A stretch of DNA of 51,765 nucleotides, taken from positions 1-51,765 of the forward strand of contig NHBW01000008.1 in NCBI GenBank assembly GCA_002172915.1. Reading direction: 5' to 3'. A model generated the notes under the pieces. That model did no database searches, was not told where the DNA came from, and saw nothing but the letters and a program-made list of their open reading frames with translations. Source of the stretch: Hyphomonas sp. TMED17 (GTDB lineage Bacteria > Pseudomonadota > Alphaproteobacteria > Caulobacterales > Hyphomonadaceae). This document shows, piece by piece, positions 1-9,038 of the stretch; position 1 is the first letter of the stretch, and each line of letters opens with the position of its first letter. The translations under genes and the position numbers were made by a program.

Positions 1-120
1 TGGTGGTGGTGGTGACACACCAGAATCTCCGCTGCCGGAGCCGCCGCCACCACCGCCACAAGCGGCGACTGTCGTAATGCCAATACCGATTATAAAAGCA
101 GCCTTAAAGGCGCCGATCAT
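1..120 (-). CDS. Lipoprotein, N-terminal part only (runs off left edge)
   Basis: The minus strand from ATG at 118-120 stays open to the window edge for 40 codons. It begins with a short hydrophobic signal peptide containing one Lys, followed by the lipobox VAAC with the modified Cys at residue 21. A run of six glycines, a Gly/Ser stretch and a proline run starting at residue 37 follow. This low-complexity tail is a typical flexible tether between a lipid anchor and an outer folded domain, but that domain lies outside the window, so the function is unknown. A GAGGG stretch about 11 bases upstream could be its ribosome site. The only other nearby ATG (140-138) hits a stop immediately. The secretion signal is clear; the product identity is not. 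Confidence 0.6.
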   Translation of the reverse strand, partial: MIGAFKAAFIIGIGITTVAACGGGGGGSGSGDSGVSPPPP

Positions 121-292
121 CCTCGTCCGATCCCTCACATTGTCCTCCAGCCCTAATCTGATTACGGAAGCTACAGAATTTTCCGCCGCCGGAAACAGAA
201 AAACGCATTCGCCAAAAGCGGTGAGGTTTAATTTAGTCTAACAAATATACTTAAATAATCGACCCTACCGGTACGAAAATCCGAACAAGTAC

Positions 293-321
293 TTGCCGAT
301 CAAGGTCACGTCAGCCATACC
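293..321 (+). promoter_or_regulatory. Possible argG promoter
   Basis: TTGCCG at 293-298 and CATACC at 316-321 are separated by 17 bases, with argG starting 52 bases downstream of the -10. The -10 is poor, so this is only a candidate. No ArgR-type operator or leader peptide was recognised in 121-372. Confidence 0.25.
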
Positions 322-372
322 GCGGGAATTGTCCGTCTCTACCCCAGACTACGCGAATCAGGAGCGTCCCAA

Positions 373-1608
373 ATGACAACAGCACCGAAAAAAGTCGTCC
401 TTGCATATTCAGGCGGTCTCGACACGTCGATCATTCTGAAATGGTTGCAAGTCGAATTTGGTTGCGAAGTAATCACTTTCACCGCAGACCTTGGGCAGGG
501 CGAGGAACTTGAACCGGCGCGGACCAAAGCTTTGGCGATGGGGATCAAGCCCGAGAATATTTTCATAGATGATCTCCGCGAAGAATTTGTCCGTGACTTT
601 GTCTTTCCGATGTTTCGCGCAAATGCGGTTTATGAGGGCGTCTACCTGCTCGGCACGTCTATTGCCCGCCCGCTGATTTCAAAACGCCAAATCGAAATTG
701 CCGATCAAATGGGGGCCGATGCGGTCTGCCACGGCGCCACGGGTAAAGGCAATGACCAGGTCCGGTTTGAACTGGGCTATTACGGCCTGAACCCTGACAT
801 TAAAGTCATTGCACCCTGGCGGGACTGGGACTTCAAATCACGTACAGACCTGATCAATTTTGCCGAACAGCACGGTATTGAAATCGCGACCGACAAACGC
901 GGCGATGCGCCTTTCTCGGTCGACGCCAATTTGCTGCACTCCTCCTCGGAAGGGAAAGTCCTTGAGGATCCGGCCGAAGCGGCACCAGAATTTGTTCATA
1001 TGCGCACGATCGCACCCGAGGATGCACCGGACACACCAGAAATTATTACGATTGGGTTCGAAAAGGGAGATGCTTGCGCGATTAATGGTGAAGCCATGTC
1101 GCCCGCGACCCTGCTCACCGATTTGAACGCATACGGCCGGAAGCATGGTATCGGGCGGCTCGACTTACTGGAAAACCGCTTTGTCGGCATGAAATCCCGC
1201 GGAATCTACGAGACACCCGGCGGGACAATCCTGCTGGAAGCACATCGAGGCATGGAGCAGATCACGCTAGATCGCGGTGCCGGTCATTTAAAAGACGAGT
1301 TGATGCCACGTTATGCCGAGCTAATCTATAATGGCTTCTGGTGGAGTCCTGAACGCGAAATGCTTCAAGCCGCAATTGATCACAGCCAAAGATTCGTAAG
1401 CGGCGAAGTAAAGCTGAAGCTTTATAAGGGCGGCATCCACCTTATCGGCCGGTCGAGCCCGTACTCTCTCTACCGCGAAGATATTGTGACTTTTGAGGAC
1501 GATCACGGCGCCTATGATCAGAAAGACGCCGAGGGCTTCATCAAACTTAATGCGCTACGTCTTCGCATCCTGGCAGGCCGAGACCGCAAATTCGGCAAAA
1601 ATAGCTAG
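373..1608 (+). CDS. argG: Argininosuccinate synthase
   Basis: The 411-residue product joins citrulline and aspartate using ATP to give argininosuccinate, the penultimate step of arginine synthesis in the cytoplasm. The ATP-pyrophosphatase loop AYSGGLDTS sits at residues 10-18, and the family motif region [13 protein letters not shown] (about residues 119-131) is intact. Length equals the usual 400-410 residues. The start is supported by AGGAG at 360-364, eight bases before the ATG. It appears to be monocistronic: the upstream lipoprotein is divergent and the downstream gene is on the other strand. A second arginine gene, argB, lies at the far right end of the window. Confidence 0.97.
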   Translation: MTTAPKKVVLAYSGGLDTSIILKWLQVEFGCEVITFTADLGQGEELEPARTKALAMGIKPENIFIDDLREEFVRDFVFPMFRANAVYEGVYLLGTSIARPLISKRQIEIADQMGADAVCHGATGKGNDQVRFELGYYGLNPDIKVIAPWRDWDFKSRTDLINFAEQHGIEIATDKRGDAPFSVDANLLHSSSEGKVLEDPAEAAPEFVHMRTIAPEDAPDTPEIITIGFEKGDACAINGEAMSPATLLTDLNAYGRKHGIGRLDLLENRFVGMKSRGIYETPGGTILLEAHRGMEQITLDRGAGHLKDELMPRYAELIYNGFWWSPEREMLQAAIDHSQRFVSGEVKLKLYKGGIHLIGRSSPYSLYREDIVTFEDDHGAYDQKDAEGFIKLNALRLRILAGRDRKFGKNS

Positions 1609-1623
1609 AGCGGTCCCCTTATT

Positions 1624-1703
1624 GCCGGTTTTTATCGACCGGCCCGCGAAATGATTGAGTAAAGCATGACGGGTATTGGGGCTGACACAGCAGCCAATGC
1701 CCG
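1624..1703. terminator. Two stem-loops between convergent genes, possible bidirectional terminator
   Basis: GCCGGT (1624-1629) pairs with ACCGGC (1638-1643). A stronger hairpin follows at 1670-1703, where CGGGTATT-GG-GGCTG pairs with CAGCC-AATGCCCG around a six-base loop, giving 13 pairs with a two-base bulge. Both lie between argG (plus) and the acyl-CoA dehydrogenase-like gene (minus). Neither has a clear T tract, so termination is an inference from position. Confidence 0.35.
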
Positions 1704-1793
1704 CCACTTACGGTCAGCCTTAATCAAGTTCGATCGGCTCCAGCCATAATCACCGATAATCGTCGCTTGGTCATGTGCGGGTTTGAAAAGGGC

Positions 1794-2723
1794 CTAGGCG
1801 AGGGCTACCCAGGCATTCTGGCGACGAGCCTCGCGTGCACGGGCAGCAACGCCGAGCGTTCCGACGTCCGGACTCCAGCGGGTCCGCAGCGCCTCCGGGA
1901 CCCGACTCCAATTATCTCCTATCTGCTCCCACAACCTGCTAGACGCCCTGAAATAACTGCTCATCAGAAGAACATCATGCGGCATATTCATGTCTGTTTG
2001 CGCGATCGAATGGGCCTGACAAATCAGTCCGAGCAGATCTTCGAGAATCTCTGCATCCCAGTCATACAAACGCCCCAGCCTAAATAAACCGATCTGGGTC
2101 CCGGCCGTATTGTAGACATCCTCGACTAGCCGGAACGGCTTGATAAAAGTCTCGTACGCATCTTCCGCGATAATCGCACGCGAAGACAGTTGAACCTGAT
2201 CAAAATGCAGGTCTGCGATCGGCATGTGCCCCTGATAAGCCCCATAAGCCGATGTATCTATGCTTACCCCGGAATGATCAGCCGGCACAGCAACCATACG
2301 CAACTGGTTCCGGCCATCTTTGAAACCGGTCGACGCGGCAACATACAAAATGTCGGCAATAGGCGACATGCTGCCCCATCGCTTGCGGCCATTTACGATA
2401 CAGCCATTATTATTGTCCTCATCGACCCGGCTTAGCGTGGTAAATATTTTGGATGGTTTCGGCCCCTCGTCTTCACTCACGCAAAAAGCCGCGATTGCGG
2501 TATCGGGCGTATCCGGAAACAGTCGACGGATTGCCGCCTGATGTCCAGCAGCTGCGGCTTTCACACGGTCATCTGCCTGCACAGCTACCGCTACAAGCCG
2601 CTCGAATGCTGACGGCGTCGAGCGCATATTCGAGCCATGCGCCTTAAGAAAGTCACGCAGCCCGTCTCCGCTTGCAGACACAGACGCAGAGAAAAGGCCA
2701 TCAAGAAGCCGTTGTGAAATCAT
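1794..2723 (-). CDS. Short acyl-CoA dehydrogenase-like flavoprotein
   Basis: The 309-residue protein resembles the acyl-CoA dehydrogenase fold. The clearest region is the central beta domain, where GCIVNGRKRWGS and ADILYVAA (about residues 107-130) match the NGxKxW(I/S)T...A signature near the FAD. It is some 70 residues shorter than typical 380-residue family members, mainly at the N-terminal helical domain, and I could not place the catalytic glutamate. The C-terminus is rich in Arg/Ala helices ending in AWVALA. It stands alone between argG and yghU with no ETF or CoA-ligase gene nearby. It may be a divergent dehydrogenase or a non-catalytic relative. Confidence 0.72.
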   Translation of the reverse strand: MISQRLLDGLFSASVSASGDGLRDFLKAHGSNMRSTPSAFERLVAVAVQADDRVKAAAAGHQAAIRRLFPDTPDTAIAAFCVSEDEGPKPSKIFTTLSRVDEDNNNGCIVNGRKRWGSMSPIADILYVAASTGFKDGRNQLRMVAVPADHSGVSIDTSAYGAYQGHMPIADLHFDQVQLSSRAIIAEDAYETFIKPFRLVEDVYNTAGTQIGLFRLGRLYDWDAEILEDLLGLICQAHSIAQTDMNMPHDVLLMSSYFRASSRLWEQIGDNWSRVPEALRTRWSPDVGTLGVAARAREARRQNAWVALA

Positions 2724-2978
2724 TTCAGATCTTCGGCGCGATTTGAGCTGCTGTCAAAGCCCCTTGGCGTCAACAACCCTGCAAACCGCGAAACACCCAA
2801 TGCGTTAGCGCGCCTGTCGCCGCCGCATTTACCCTTATCTGCGGGATCCCCAGATATGCGGGGCAGCGCGATAGCCAATCCCCTGCCAGCCATGCACCCT
2901 ATTCTTCGGTGCCGCACCGCACACCGCCCCACAAAACCGGGTTTGATCTTAACACCCGAAAACTTGAAGCCGCCGCAC

Positions 2979-3896
2979 TCAGGCGGTTTTCAAACCGGCC
3001 CGGTGCGGATCTACTTTTCCGCGTTGATCTTCGGGGATTTTATCCTGTGTCAGCGTATCAAAATCGCTCGCATCATGTCGCTCGAGCAGCTGACTCTCAG
3101 GCTGCCCGTAAGGCCGGTTAACCATCTGACCGCGTTTAACTGCAGGACGCGCAGCGATCTGGTCGGACCAGCGAATGAGATTGGTATATTCATGCACTTG
3201 TAAAAACTCGGCCGAGCCATAGAGAATACCTTTGGCCAGTGAGCCATACCAAGGCCAGATCGCCATATCGGCAATCGTATACTCATCACCAATCATATAT
3301 TCCCGATCGGCGAGGTTGCGCTCCAATACGTCAAGCTGGCGTTTGGTTTCCATGGCAAACCGGTCTATCGCATACTCAATCTTAACCGGCGCATATGCGT
3401 AGAAATGACCAAAGCCGCCGCCCAGATAAGGCGCCGAGCCCATTTGCCAGAACAGCCAGTTCAATGTTTCGGCGCGATCTGCCCCCTGTGCAGGAAGGAA
3501 GGCATCAAATTTTTCTGCCAGATGCATCAGAATTGATCCGGACTCGAAAACGCGGATCGGCTCTGGACCGGAGCGGTCGGTCATAACCGGGATCTTTGAA
3601 TTTGGATTGATATCAACATAATCGCTACCGAACTGATCACCAGAACCGATATTGATGAACCAAGCATCATACTCCGCGCCGGCATGGCCAAGCGCGAGAA
3701 GTTCCTCCAGCATCACAGTGACTTTAACACCATTTGGCGTACCAAGAGAGTAGAGCTGAATCGGATGGCGTCCGATCGGCAGTTCCTTGTCATGTGTCGC
3801 ACCCGCAATCGGCCGGTTTATATTGGCAAACCGACCGCCACTACCTTTATTCCATGTCCAAACTTTTGGCGGCGTATATTCGTCCGACTCACTCAT
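2979..3896 (-). CDS. yghU: YghU-type glutathione transferase / disulfide-bond oxidoreductase
   Basis: The 305-residue protein follows E. coli YghU closely from KVWTWNKGSGGRFANINRPIAG at the N-terminus, through QLYSLGTPNGVKVTVMLEELLALG and NPNSKIP (thioredoxin-like domain), to FGHFYAYAPVKIEYAIDRF and DEYTIADMAIWPW (helical domain). This family uses two glutathiones and reduces disulfides in the cytoplasm, with low transferase activity. It is about 15 residues longer at the C-terminus than the E. coli protein. The start is supported by GAGGAGGG about six bases upstream of ATG 3896. A CCGCC/GGCGG hairpin overlaps its stop codon but lacks a T run. It is divergent from the AhpD-like pair, across a 252-base gap. 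Confidence 0.93.
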   Translation of the reverse strand: MSESDEYTPPKVWTWNKGSGGRFANINRPIAGATHDKELPIGRHPIQLYSLGTPNGVKVTVMLEELLALGHAGAEYDAWFINIGSGDQFGSDYVDINPNSKIPVMTDRSGPEPIRVFESGSILMHLAEKFDAFLPAQGADRAETLNWLFWQMGSAPYLGGGFGHFYAYAPVKIEYAIDRFAMETKRQLDVLERNLADREYMIGDEYTIADMAIWPWYGSLAKGILYGSAEFLQVHEYTNLIRWSDQIAARPAVKRGQMVNRPYGQPESQLLERHDASDFDTLTQDKIPEDQRGKVDPHRAGLKTA

Positions 3897-4148
3897 AAAG
3901 CACCCTCCTCGGCGACGCCTTCACGGCGATATGTTTTCAAACCTGCGTTCAGATTACACGCCCTGAAGGCTGCGCCAAGACCACACGTTAGGGAATGCAC
4001 ACCTTACAAAGCATGACCGCAAACCTCTGAGATGCGCCCCTAGGCGTCAGCTTATATAGAATTTGACAACCATCCCGATCCGCCTGAGCCTAGTAAAAAA
4101 TGGCCGGGTCAAATACCGTAATAGCACCTAAAGCCGAGGGAAACCGCG

Positions 4149-4751
4149 ATGACGAGATTAACCGCCGCTAGTCAGGCGCAACTGGATGCGAATACCGACC
4201 TTCTTAAAATGGCATCTGCGGCCATGGGGTTCCAGGCAAATTCCCTTCGGATAATGGCACGGCGACCAGCAATTCTAAAAGGCTTCATGGCGCTTTCTGC
4301 CGCTATTCTGGGACCCGACGGCCTCATTGATGCAGGACTTCGGCAAATGATTGCGCATGTCACGAGCAAAGCAGCGGGCTGTAAATACTGTCAGGCTCAT
4401 ACCGCGCATAGCGCTGTCCATCGCGGTTTTTCGACAGAAAAAATCGAAGCCCTCTGGGCATTTGAAAGCCATCCGCTTTTTAGTCCAGCAGAACGCGCCG
4501 CGCTGCAATTGGCCCAGGCCGCAGGCAGTGTTCCAAATCAAGCCACAGACGAAGATTTCAGACAATTGGAATTGTACTATAGTGGCGATGAAATCGCGGA
4601 AATTGTCGCCGTCATTGCCTTATTTGGCTTCTTAAACCGATGGAATGACACTCTTGCAACCGACATCGAAGACAGCCCGCTGGCATTCGCCGAAGCCGAC
4701 CTTAAGCATTCCGACTTTACCATTCCTGAAACGGACAAAGCCAAATTATGA
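4149..4751 (+). CDS. AhpD-like carboxymuconolactone decarboxylase family protein
   Basis: The 200-residue all-helical protein carries the redox motif C78-KY-C81-QAH84, as in alkylhydroperoxidase AhpD and 'peroxidase-related' members of the carboxymuconolactone decarboxylase family. The Glu-Cys-x-x-Cys-x-x-x-His layout of AhpD is partly kept. Such proteins reduce peroxides or act in other thiol redox chemistry; the actual substrate cannot be read from sequence. A GAGGG lies about seven bases before the ATG. Its stop overlaps the start of the downstream acetyltransferase (ATGA at 4748-4751), so the two are very likely translationally coupled. Confidence 0.85.
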   Translation: MTRLTAASQAQLDANTDLLKMASAAMGFQANSLRIMARRPAILKGFMALSAAILGPDGLIDAGLRQMIAHVTSKAAGCKYCQAHTAHSAVHRGFSTEKIEALWAFESHPLFSPAERAALQLAQAAGSVPNQATDEDFRQLELYYSGDEIAEIVAVIALFGFLNRWNDTLATDIEDSPLAFAEADLKHSDFTIPETDKAKL

Positions 4752-5254
4752 TCAGACCCGTTATGCCGGACGACCTTCAATATCTATTTCAGATCAACAT
4801 GCAATCGACCCCGGGGGTCAGCGATGAGACCTGGTCTGACTTTCAAGCCATTGTAGAACTCTCAACAGCATTCGTCGCAACCGGCGAAGACAATCAGCCC
4901 CGTGGTTTTATTACGCTAGTCGCGCCCGGCGAGGCCGGCTATGCCAGCCCTAATCTGCGCTGGTTTGAGGCGCGACAGGCCGCCACTGGCCATCGGATCA
5001 TATATGTCGACCGGATCGCAATCTCACCCCTATATCGCGGTCAAAAAATTGGCGAGGCGCTATACCGGGCCGCCTTTGACGCATTCGCTGGCTATGATGA
5101 GGTCGGATGCGAGGTCAACACAAAGCCGAACAATCCAGGTTCACACCGCTTCCACATGGCACTCGGTTTCGAGCGGGTCGGAGAGCAGCGATTTGAACAG
5201 ACACATAAAGCGGTCGCCTATTATGTTAAACCACTAGCAATACGGCAAGCTTAA
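4748..5254 (+). CDS. GNAT-family N-acetyltransferase
   Basis: The 168-residue product has the GNAT acetyl-CoA binding core: strand VDRIAISPLYRG followed by QKIGEALYRAAF (the R/Q-x-x-G-x-G/A pyrophosphate loop, about residues 91-108), then N-rich and GFERVG elements near the C-terminus. The acceptor substrate is unknown. Its ATG overlaps the stop of the AhpD-like gene, so the two form a coupled unit. It ends in TTAA at 5251-5254, where its own TAA and the opposite-strand stop of the M16 peptidase share bases. Confidence 0.85.
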   Translation: MIRPVMPDDLQYLFQINMQSTPGVSDETWSDFQAIVELSTAFVATGEDNQPRGFITLVAPGEAGYASPNLRWFEARQAATGHRIIYVDRIAISPLYRGQKIGEALYRAAFDAFAGYDEVGCEVNTKPNNPGSHRFHMALGFERVGEQRFEQTHKAVAYYVKPLAIRQA

Positions 5255-6630
5255 TCGAGCTGGTCTGAACCAGCGAGCCCCTCAGGCTGGCCGACAACAA
5301 CAAAAGTAAACCGCTCCGGCGACATGTATTCCGCTGCCACCCGGTTCACATCCTCCAGTGTCACCGCATTAATCCGCTGATTACGTGTTTCGAAATATTC
5401 CGGAGGCCGGCCATCAAGTCGGATATCCATCATTCTCTCAGCGATTTTTGCGTTTGTATCAAAGCTCAATGCGTAAGATCCAGTAAGATAGGCCTTCACG
5501 TCGGAAAGCTCTGTCTCGGTTACACCGCAATCGACCATCGTTTGTAATTGCTGCTTGATACCTTCAATGAACACGCCGGCACTGGCATTTTTAGTTTGTC
5601 CACTGCCGCTAATCATCCGCAAATACTGACCGCCATAAACGCCTGCATAAACCCCATAGGTCAGGCCTTCTTCAACCCGCAATTTCTGGTTCAGCCGGGC
5701 ATTGTAACCGCCGCCGCCGAACACATAATTCATGACCTGAAGCGTCAGAAAATCAGGGTGCTCAGGGGCCACGCTGGGCGCTGTAAACTCAATCAGGCTT
5801 TGCGCGAGCGGCAAGTCGACAATGATCGGCGATGCTGCAGCTTCCGCAAACTCAACCGGCGCGATATCGATATCGGGACCAGCCTGCACCAAGCCCGACA
5901 CAGCCCGGTCGATCTGCTGTGCCAGCGTTTCGGCGTCGACGTCACCGACCACAGTAACAAGCACGCCATCACGGCTCATCATTTCATCCTTATAAGCCTG
6001 TCCGAGCGCACCGGTCAGACGCGACAGACTCTCTTCACTGACTTCACGCACGACCGGATGGTCGGGGTACAAGGCCGCTTCGCGGGCCACTGTCGAAAGG
6101 TAATCCGGATCGGTTCGGCTTGATTCCAGCCAGACGCGTTGCTCCCGCAAAAAACGCTCAACCGGGCCATCATCAAATCGCGGATGAGAGAATGCCGTCC
6201 CAATCAACTCAAAGCCATCGTCCAATGTCTGGCTCAACATTGAGGCGCTACAATACGTAACACCAGCACCAGCCTGGCAACCAAAGCTCATATTGAGCTC
6301 TTCCATACGTTCAAAAAAAGCGCGGCTGTTGAGGTCACCGGCTCCTTCATTCATCATATAGGCGACCATCTCGCCGAGCCCTTCTTGACCGTCGGGATCT
6401 GACATCGCGCCCACCTGCCATGACATGCGCAAGGAAACGATCGGAATCGACGGCTCTTCGACGAGCCAGACCGAGACACCGGCGGGCGTGGTGAACTCCT
6501 GAATACGGAAAAAATCGCCATCATGAACAGTAATATCAAGCGTCGTATTCTCGCCGCTGATTGTCATATCGCATGCTGACAAGACGACCGCAGACAACAG
6601 AGCACCGATCCATGTTCTTGCACCCGCCAT
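5251..6630 (-). CDS. M16-family peptidase homologue without the zinc motif, lipoprotein
   Basis: I place the start at ATG 6628-6630 rather than further upstream, because it gives a clean lipoprotein signal (hydrophobic stretch then LSAC, Cys about residue 20) and a 4-base gap from the preceding gene. The 459-residue product has the insulinase/M16 two-domain layout, with a PF05193-type segment around LGQAYKDEM and GGGGYNARLNQKLRVEEGLTYGV in the second half. The first-domain site where active members have HxxEH reads GLGEMVAYMMNEG, so zinc binding and catalysis should be lost. It probably partners the active M16 protein encoded immediately upstream, as in known active/inactive M16 pairs, at the periplasmic membrane face. 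Confidence 0.88.
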   Translation of the reverse strand: MAGARTWIGALLSAVVLSACDMTISGENTTLDITVHDGDFFRIQEFTTPAGVSVWLVEEPSIPIVSLRMSWQVGAMSDPDGQEGLGEMVAYMMNEGAGDLNSRAFFERMEELNMSFGCQAGAGVTYCSASMLSQTLDDGFELIGTAFSHPRFDDGPVERFLREQRVWLESSRTDPDYLSTVAREAALYPDHPVVREVSEESLSRLTGALGQAYKDEMMSRDGVLVTVVGDVDAETLAQQIDRAVSGLVQAGPDIDIAPVEFAEAAASPIIVDLPLAQSLIEFTAPSVAPEHPDFLTLQVMNYVFGGGGYNARLNQKLRVEEGLTYGVYAGVYGGQYLRMISGSGQTKNASAGVFIEGIKQQLQTMVDCGVTETELSDVKAYLTGSYALSFDTNAKIAERMMDIRLDGRPPEYFETRNQRINAVTLEDVNRVAAEYMSPERFTFVVVGQPEGLAGSDQLD

Positions 6631-6634
6631 TCTA

Positions 6635-7993
6635 TTATCTCTCTTCGTCCGGCAATAGGCGCGCCGTAATAAAGTGCGCATCGTCGGTAAAAATGGCGCG
6701 CACGGCTGCAAGCGCCCGCTCCGCCGTCACAGCCCGGACATCATCCGGATAGTCCAAAAATGTTTGTAATCCGCCATCTATTGCAACCCAGCCGCCAATA
6801 TCTCTCGCCATACTGTACTGACTGTCGCGCTTATAAATCGCATCCGCTGCCAAGCGGTTGCGAATTCTGGCGACATGGGCATCATCAAAGCCCGCATCCA
6901 GAATGCGCTCCACTTCAGACATCACGGCGGTTTCAAGCGCCTCTAACTCAACGCCCGGTGAAGGTGTAGCATAAAGAATTGTCGGGCCTTCATCATGTAA
7001 GAAATCGTAACCATAGCTGCCAACTGCCAGCGCCAGATTGTTCTCTTCGACCAGTGACTGAAATAACAGGCTCGTTGCACCACCGCCGAGGACCTGCAAG
7101 CCAACTTCTAGAGCGAGCGCAAAATCGCGATTCTGAACGAGCGATGTCCCGTTATAATAGCGATACCAAACAGGCTGGCGGACTTTACTATCGCGGTGCT
7201 CGATCGTGACCGATTCTTGTAATGGCGCGACCGGCCGCCAGCGACGCTGCCCGTCGACCAGACCTGACGGCTGTATCGGCTCATAATAACGTTCTGCAAG
7301 CACGCGGACATCGTCAGGCGTCACATCGCCGGCGACGACCAGAATCGCATTCTCGGGCGAATAGTAGCGCCGGTAGAAATCGAGACCATCTTGCGGGGAT
7401 AAAGCCGCAACCTCATCCATACGGCCAATAATGGTAATTTCATAAGGGTGTCCTAGCCAGAACTGGGACAAGGCTGCCTCGCTAAGCAGCGCCGATGGAT
7501 TGTTCTCGATCCGTTGTCGCCGCTCTTCTTTGACGACATCCCGTTCGGTAATAAAGCTGCCATCAGGATCATCATCGATGATGAGATCAGTCATGCGCTC
7601 GGCTTCCATTTCCATCATTAATGGCAGGTGCTCTGACGCAACGCGCTGAAAATATGCGGTATAATCCCAGCTGGTAAACGCATTGGACTGACCGCCAAGC
7701 CGCGAAACCGTATCACCGAACTCTCCATCTTCGAGGTCATCAGTGGCCTTGAACATGACATGCTCGAAGAGATGCGCGATTCCGGACTTGTTCTCGGCCT
7801 CGTCAGCCGCACCGACACGGTACCAGACCATATGGGTGACAACTGGAACGCGATTATCGGGAATTACCACTACGTCCATGCCATTTGCCAGCTCGAACAT
7901 AACTGGCGTCGAAACATCACTAATCTGCGCGGACGTCGGAAATGCGAGTATACCCACCAAGAGAAGATGGGCGATCTTTCGGACAAAATTCAA
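6635..7993 (-). CDS. M16-family zinc metallopeptidase, active type
   Basis: This 452-residue secreted protein carries HLFEH (H74, E77, H78 from the chosen start), the inverted zinc motif HxxEH of M16 peptidases, with the distal glutamate expected in the RIENNPSALLSEAAL region. The N-terminus is a signal peptide ending near PTSAQ. I chose the TTG at 7991-7993 because GGAG lies five bases upstream; an in-frame TTG at 8026 is possible and would add 11 polar residues ahead of the signal. It is followed after four bases by the motif-less M16 partner. Together they probably degrade periplasmic peptides or damaged proteins, substrate unknown. Confidence 0.9.
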   Translation of the reverse strand: MNFVRKIAHLLLVGILAFPTSAQISDVSTPVMFELANGMDVVVIPDNRVPVVTHMVWYRVGAADEAENKSGIAHLFEHVMFKATDDLEDGEFGDTVSRLGGQSNAFTSWDYTAYFQRVASEHLPLMMEMEAERMTDLIIDDDPDGSFITERDVVKEERRQRIENNPSALLSEAALSQFWLGHPYEITIIGRMDEVAALSPQDGLDFYRRYYSPENAILVVAGDVTPDDVRVLAERYYEPIQPSGLVDGQRRWRPVAPLQESVTIEHRDSKVRQPVWYRYYNGTSLVQNRDFALALEVGLQVLGGGATSLLFQSLVEENNLALAVGSYGYDFLHDEGPTILYATPSPGVELEALETAVMSEVERILDAGFDDAHVARIRNRLAADAIYKRDSQYSMARDIGGWVAIDGGLQTFLDYPDDVRAVTAERALAAVRAIFTDDAHFITARLLPDEER

Positions 7994-8029
7994 ACTGATC
8001 TCCGTTTCGTATTCGCCGGCTTGCAAGGG

Positions 8030-8497
8030 TTATGTTCCCGGCAATTTGCGGTTACCACGGCCATCCTGTTCGATAATAACCTCGTCGCCACCAGTCGCGC
8101 TATCTTCGACCGGTTGCTCGGGACGCAACCAGTTTAGCACGCGATCACTACCAAACCGGCCCTTCCGGATAACTTTGGCTTCTTCATAATCAACTTGTGC
8201 CCGGATGACCGGACTCACTGCCATTGCGCCAGCATCGGCGACCAGCGCCTGCTCGATTACACTCGCACTCGACCCGATATCGCTTCCAAACGCGACGGAT
8301 CCGAAATTCTCGGCGACAATCTCACTTGGTAAAGCCTGCCCGGCGGCTGGCGGCCGCAACTGATACTCTGGCGGCACCACGAGTGGCGCTTTTTTTACAA
8401 CGCGGAACTCATCCGGTGTACGTTGTCCGCTACTGCTCGCACACGCCGAAATAACTGCGAGTGCTGTTACAGCGACAAATACATTAAGCTGTCCCAT
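8030..8497 (-). CDS. DUF3035 lipoprotein (BamF-like)
   Basis: The 155-residue product has a lipoprotein signal with VISAC (Cys19) followed by RTPDEFRVVKKAPLVVPPEYQLRPP, the hallmark N-terminal segment of DUF3035. In Caulobacter a member of this family, BamF, is part of the alphaproteobacterial beta-barrel assembly complex, so an outer-membrane assembly role is likely. AAGGAG precedes the ATG by five bases. It lies between lspA and the M16 pair; since LspA cleaves lipoprotein signals, this gene and the second M16 gene would both be LspA substrates encoded beside it. Confidence 0.88.
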   Translation of the reverse strand: MGQLNVFVAVTALAVISACASSSGQRTPDEFRVVKKAPLVVPPEYQLRPPAAGQALPSEIVAENFGSVAFGSDIGSSASVIEQALVADAGAMAVSPVIRAQVDYEEAKVIRKGRFGSDRVLNWLRPEQPVEDSATGGDEVIIEQDGRGNRKLPGT

Positions 8498-8519
8498 GAG
8501 GTCTCCTTGAAAATAACAC

Positions 8520-9038
8520 CTAGTCAGACTTTTCCGCCGACTGATTTCCAGACATTAGAAACTGGTCAATAAAGAGCAAGGCCGCACCGACAGAAATTGC
8601 GGTATCTGCAACATTAAAAACCCAGACAAAGTAAATTTCCGAAAAATCGAGGAAATCCACTACCGCCCCGAACCGCACCCGGTCAATCAGATTACCGAGC
8701 GCGCCGCCGACCACTAGCAATAAACCCGCAAAGGTCAGTTTTCGCTCAGCGCTCAATAGCCAGATCGTAAATCCGATAGCGATCGCCAAAGTCAACGCGA
8801 CCAGCACCCAGCGCATAGCACCTTCAGATTGTAACGTCCCGAAACTCACACCACGATTCCAGACCATGGAAAGATCAAAAAACGGAGACACATCAATCCG
8901 GCCGCAGGCAATGCTTTGATCAAGACAATCGAGCGCCCTGAATTCGGGTCTCGACAGGACCAAATATTTGCTGATCTGGTCAATCAGAACAACAATCGGA
9001 ATAACGCCCATCAGCATGTAACGAACGCGATGGGTCAT
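8520..9038 (-). CDS. lspA: Lipoprotein signal peptidase (signal peptidase II)
   Basis: The 172-residue inner-membrane aspartyl protease removes signal peptides from diacylglyceryl-modified prolipoproteins. Four hydrophobic segments are visible, and the conserved motifs are intact: GGALGNLIDR (111-120), VVD with catalytic Asp128, and NVAD with catalytic Asp145. The N-terminal IDQISK motif is also present. Its ATG overlaps the ileS stop (ATGA at 9035-9038), indicating coupling to ileS. Linkage of ileS and lspA is found in many bacteria. Confidence 0.96.
   Translation of the reverse strand: MTHRVRYMLMGVIPIVVLIDQISKYLVLSRPEFRALDCLDQSIACGRIDVSPFFDLSMVWNRGVSFGTLQSEGAMRWVLVALTLAIAIGFTIWLLSAERKLTFAGLLLVVGGALGNLIDRVRFGAVVDFLDFSEIYFVWVFNVADTAISVGAALLFIDQFLMSGNQSAEKSD

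Noticed and set aside
1-60. TGG/CCG-type trinucleotide runs as a microsatellite or repeat element
   Set aside because: They are explained by the Gly and Pro runs of the lipoprotein linker read on the minus strand.
2720-2932. Minus-strand 70-codon frame ending in an ATGA overlap with the acyl-CoA dehydrogenase-like gene
   Set aside because: The product is Arg/Gly-rich, resembles no family and has no ribosome site; the overlap is likely chance.
5548-6123. 191-codon plus-strand frame inside the M16 gene
   Set aside because: Antisense to a clearly homologous protein, with composition typical of a shadow frame.
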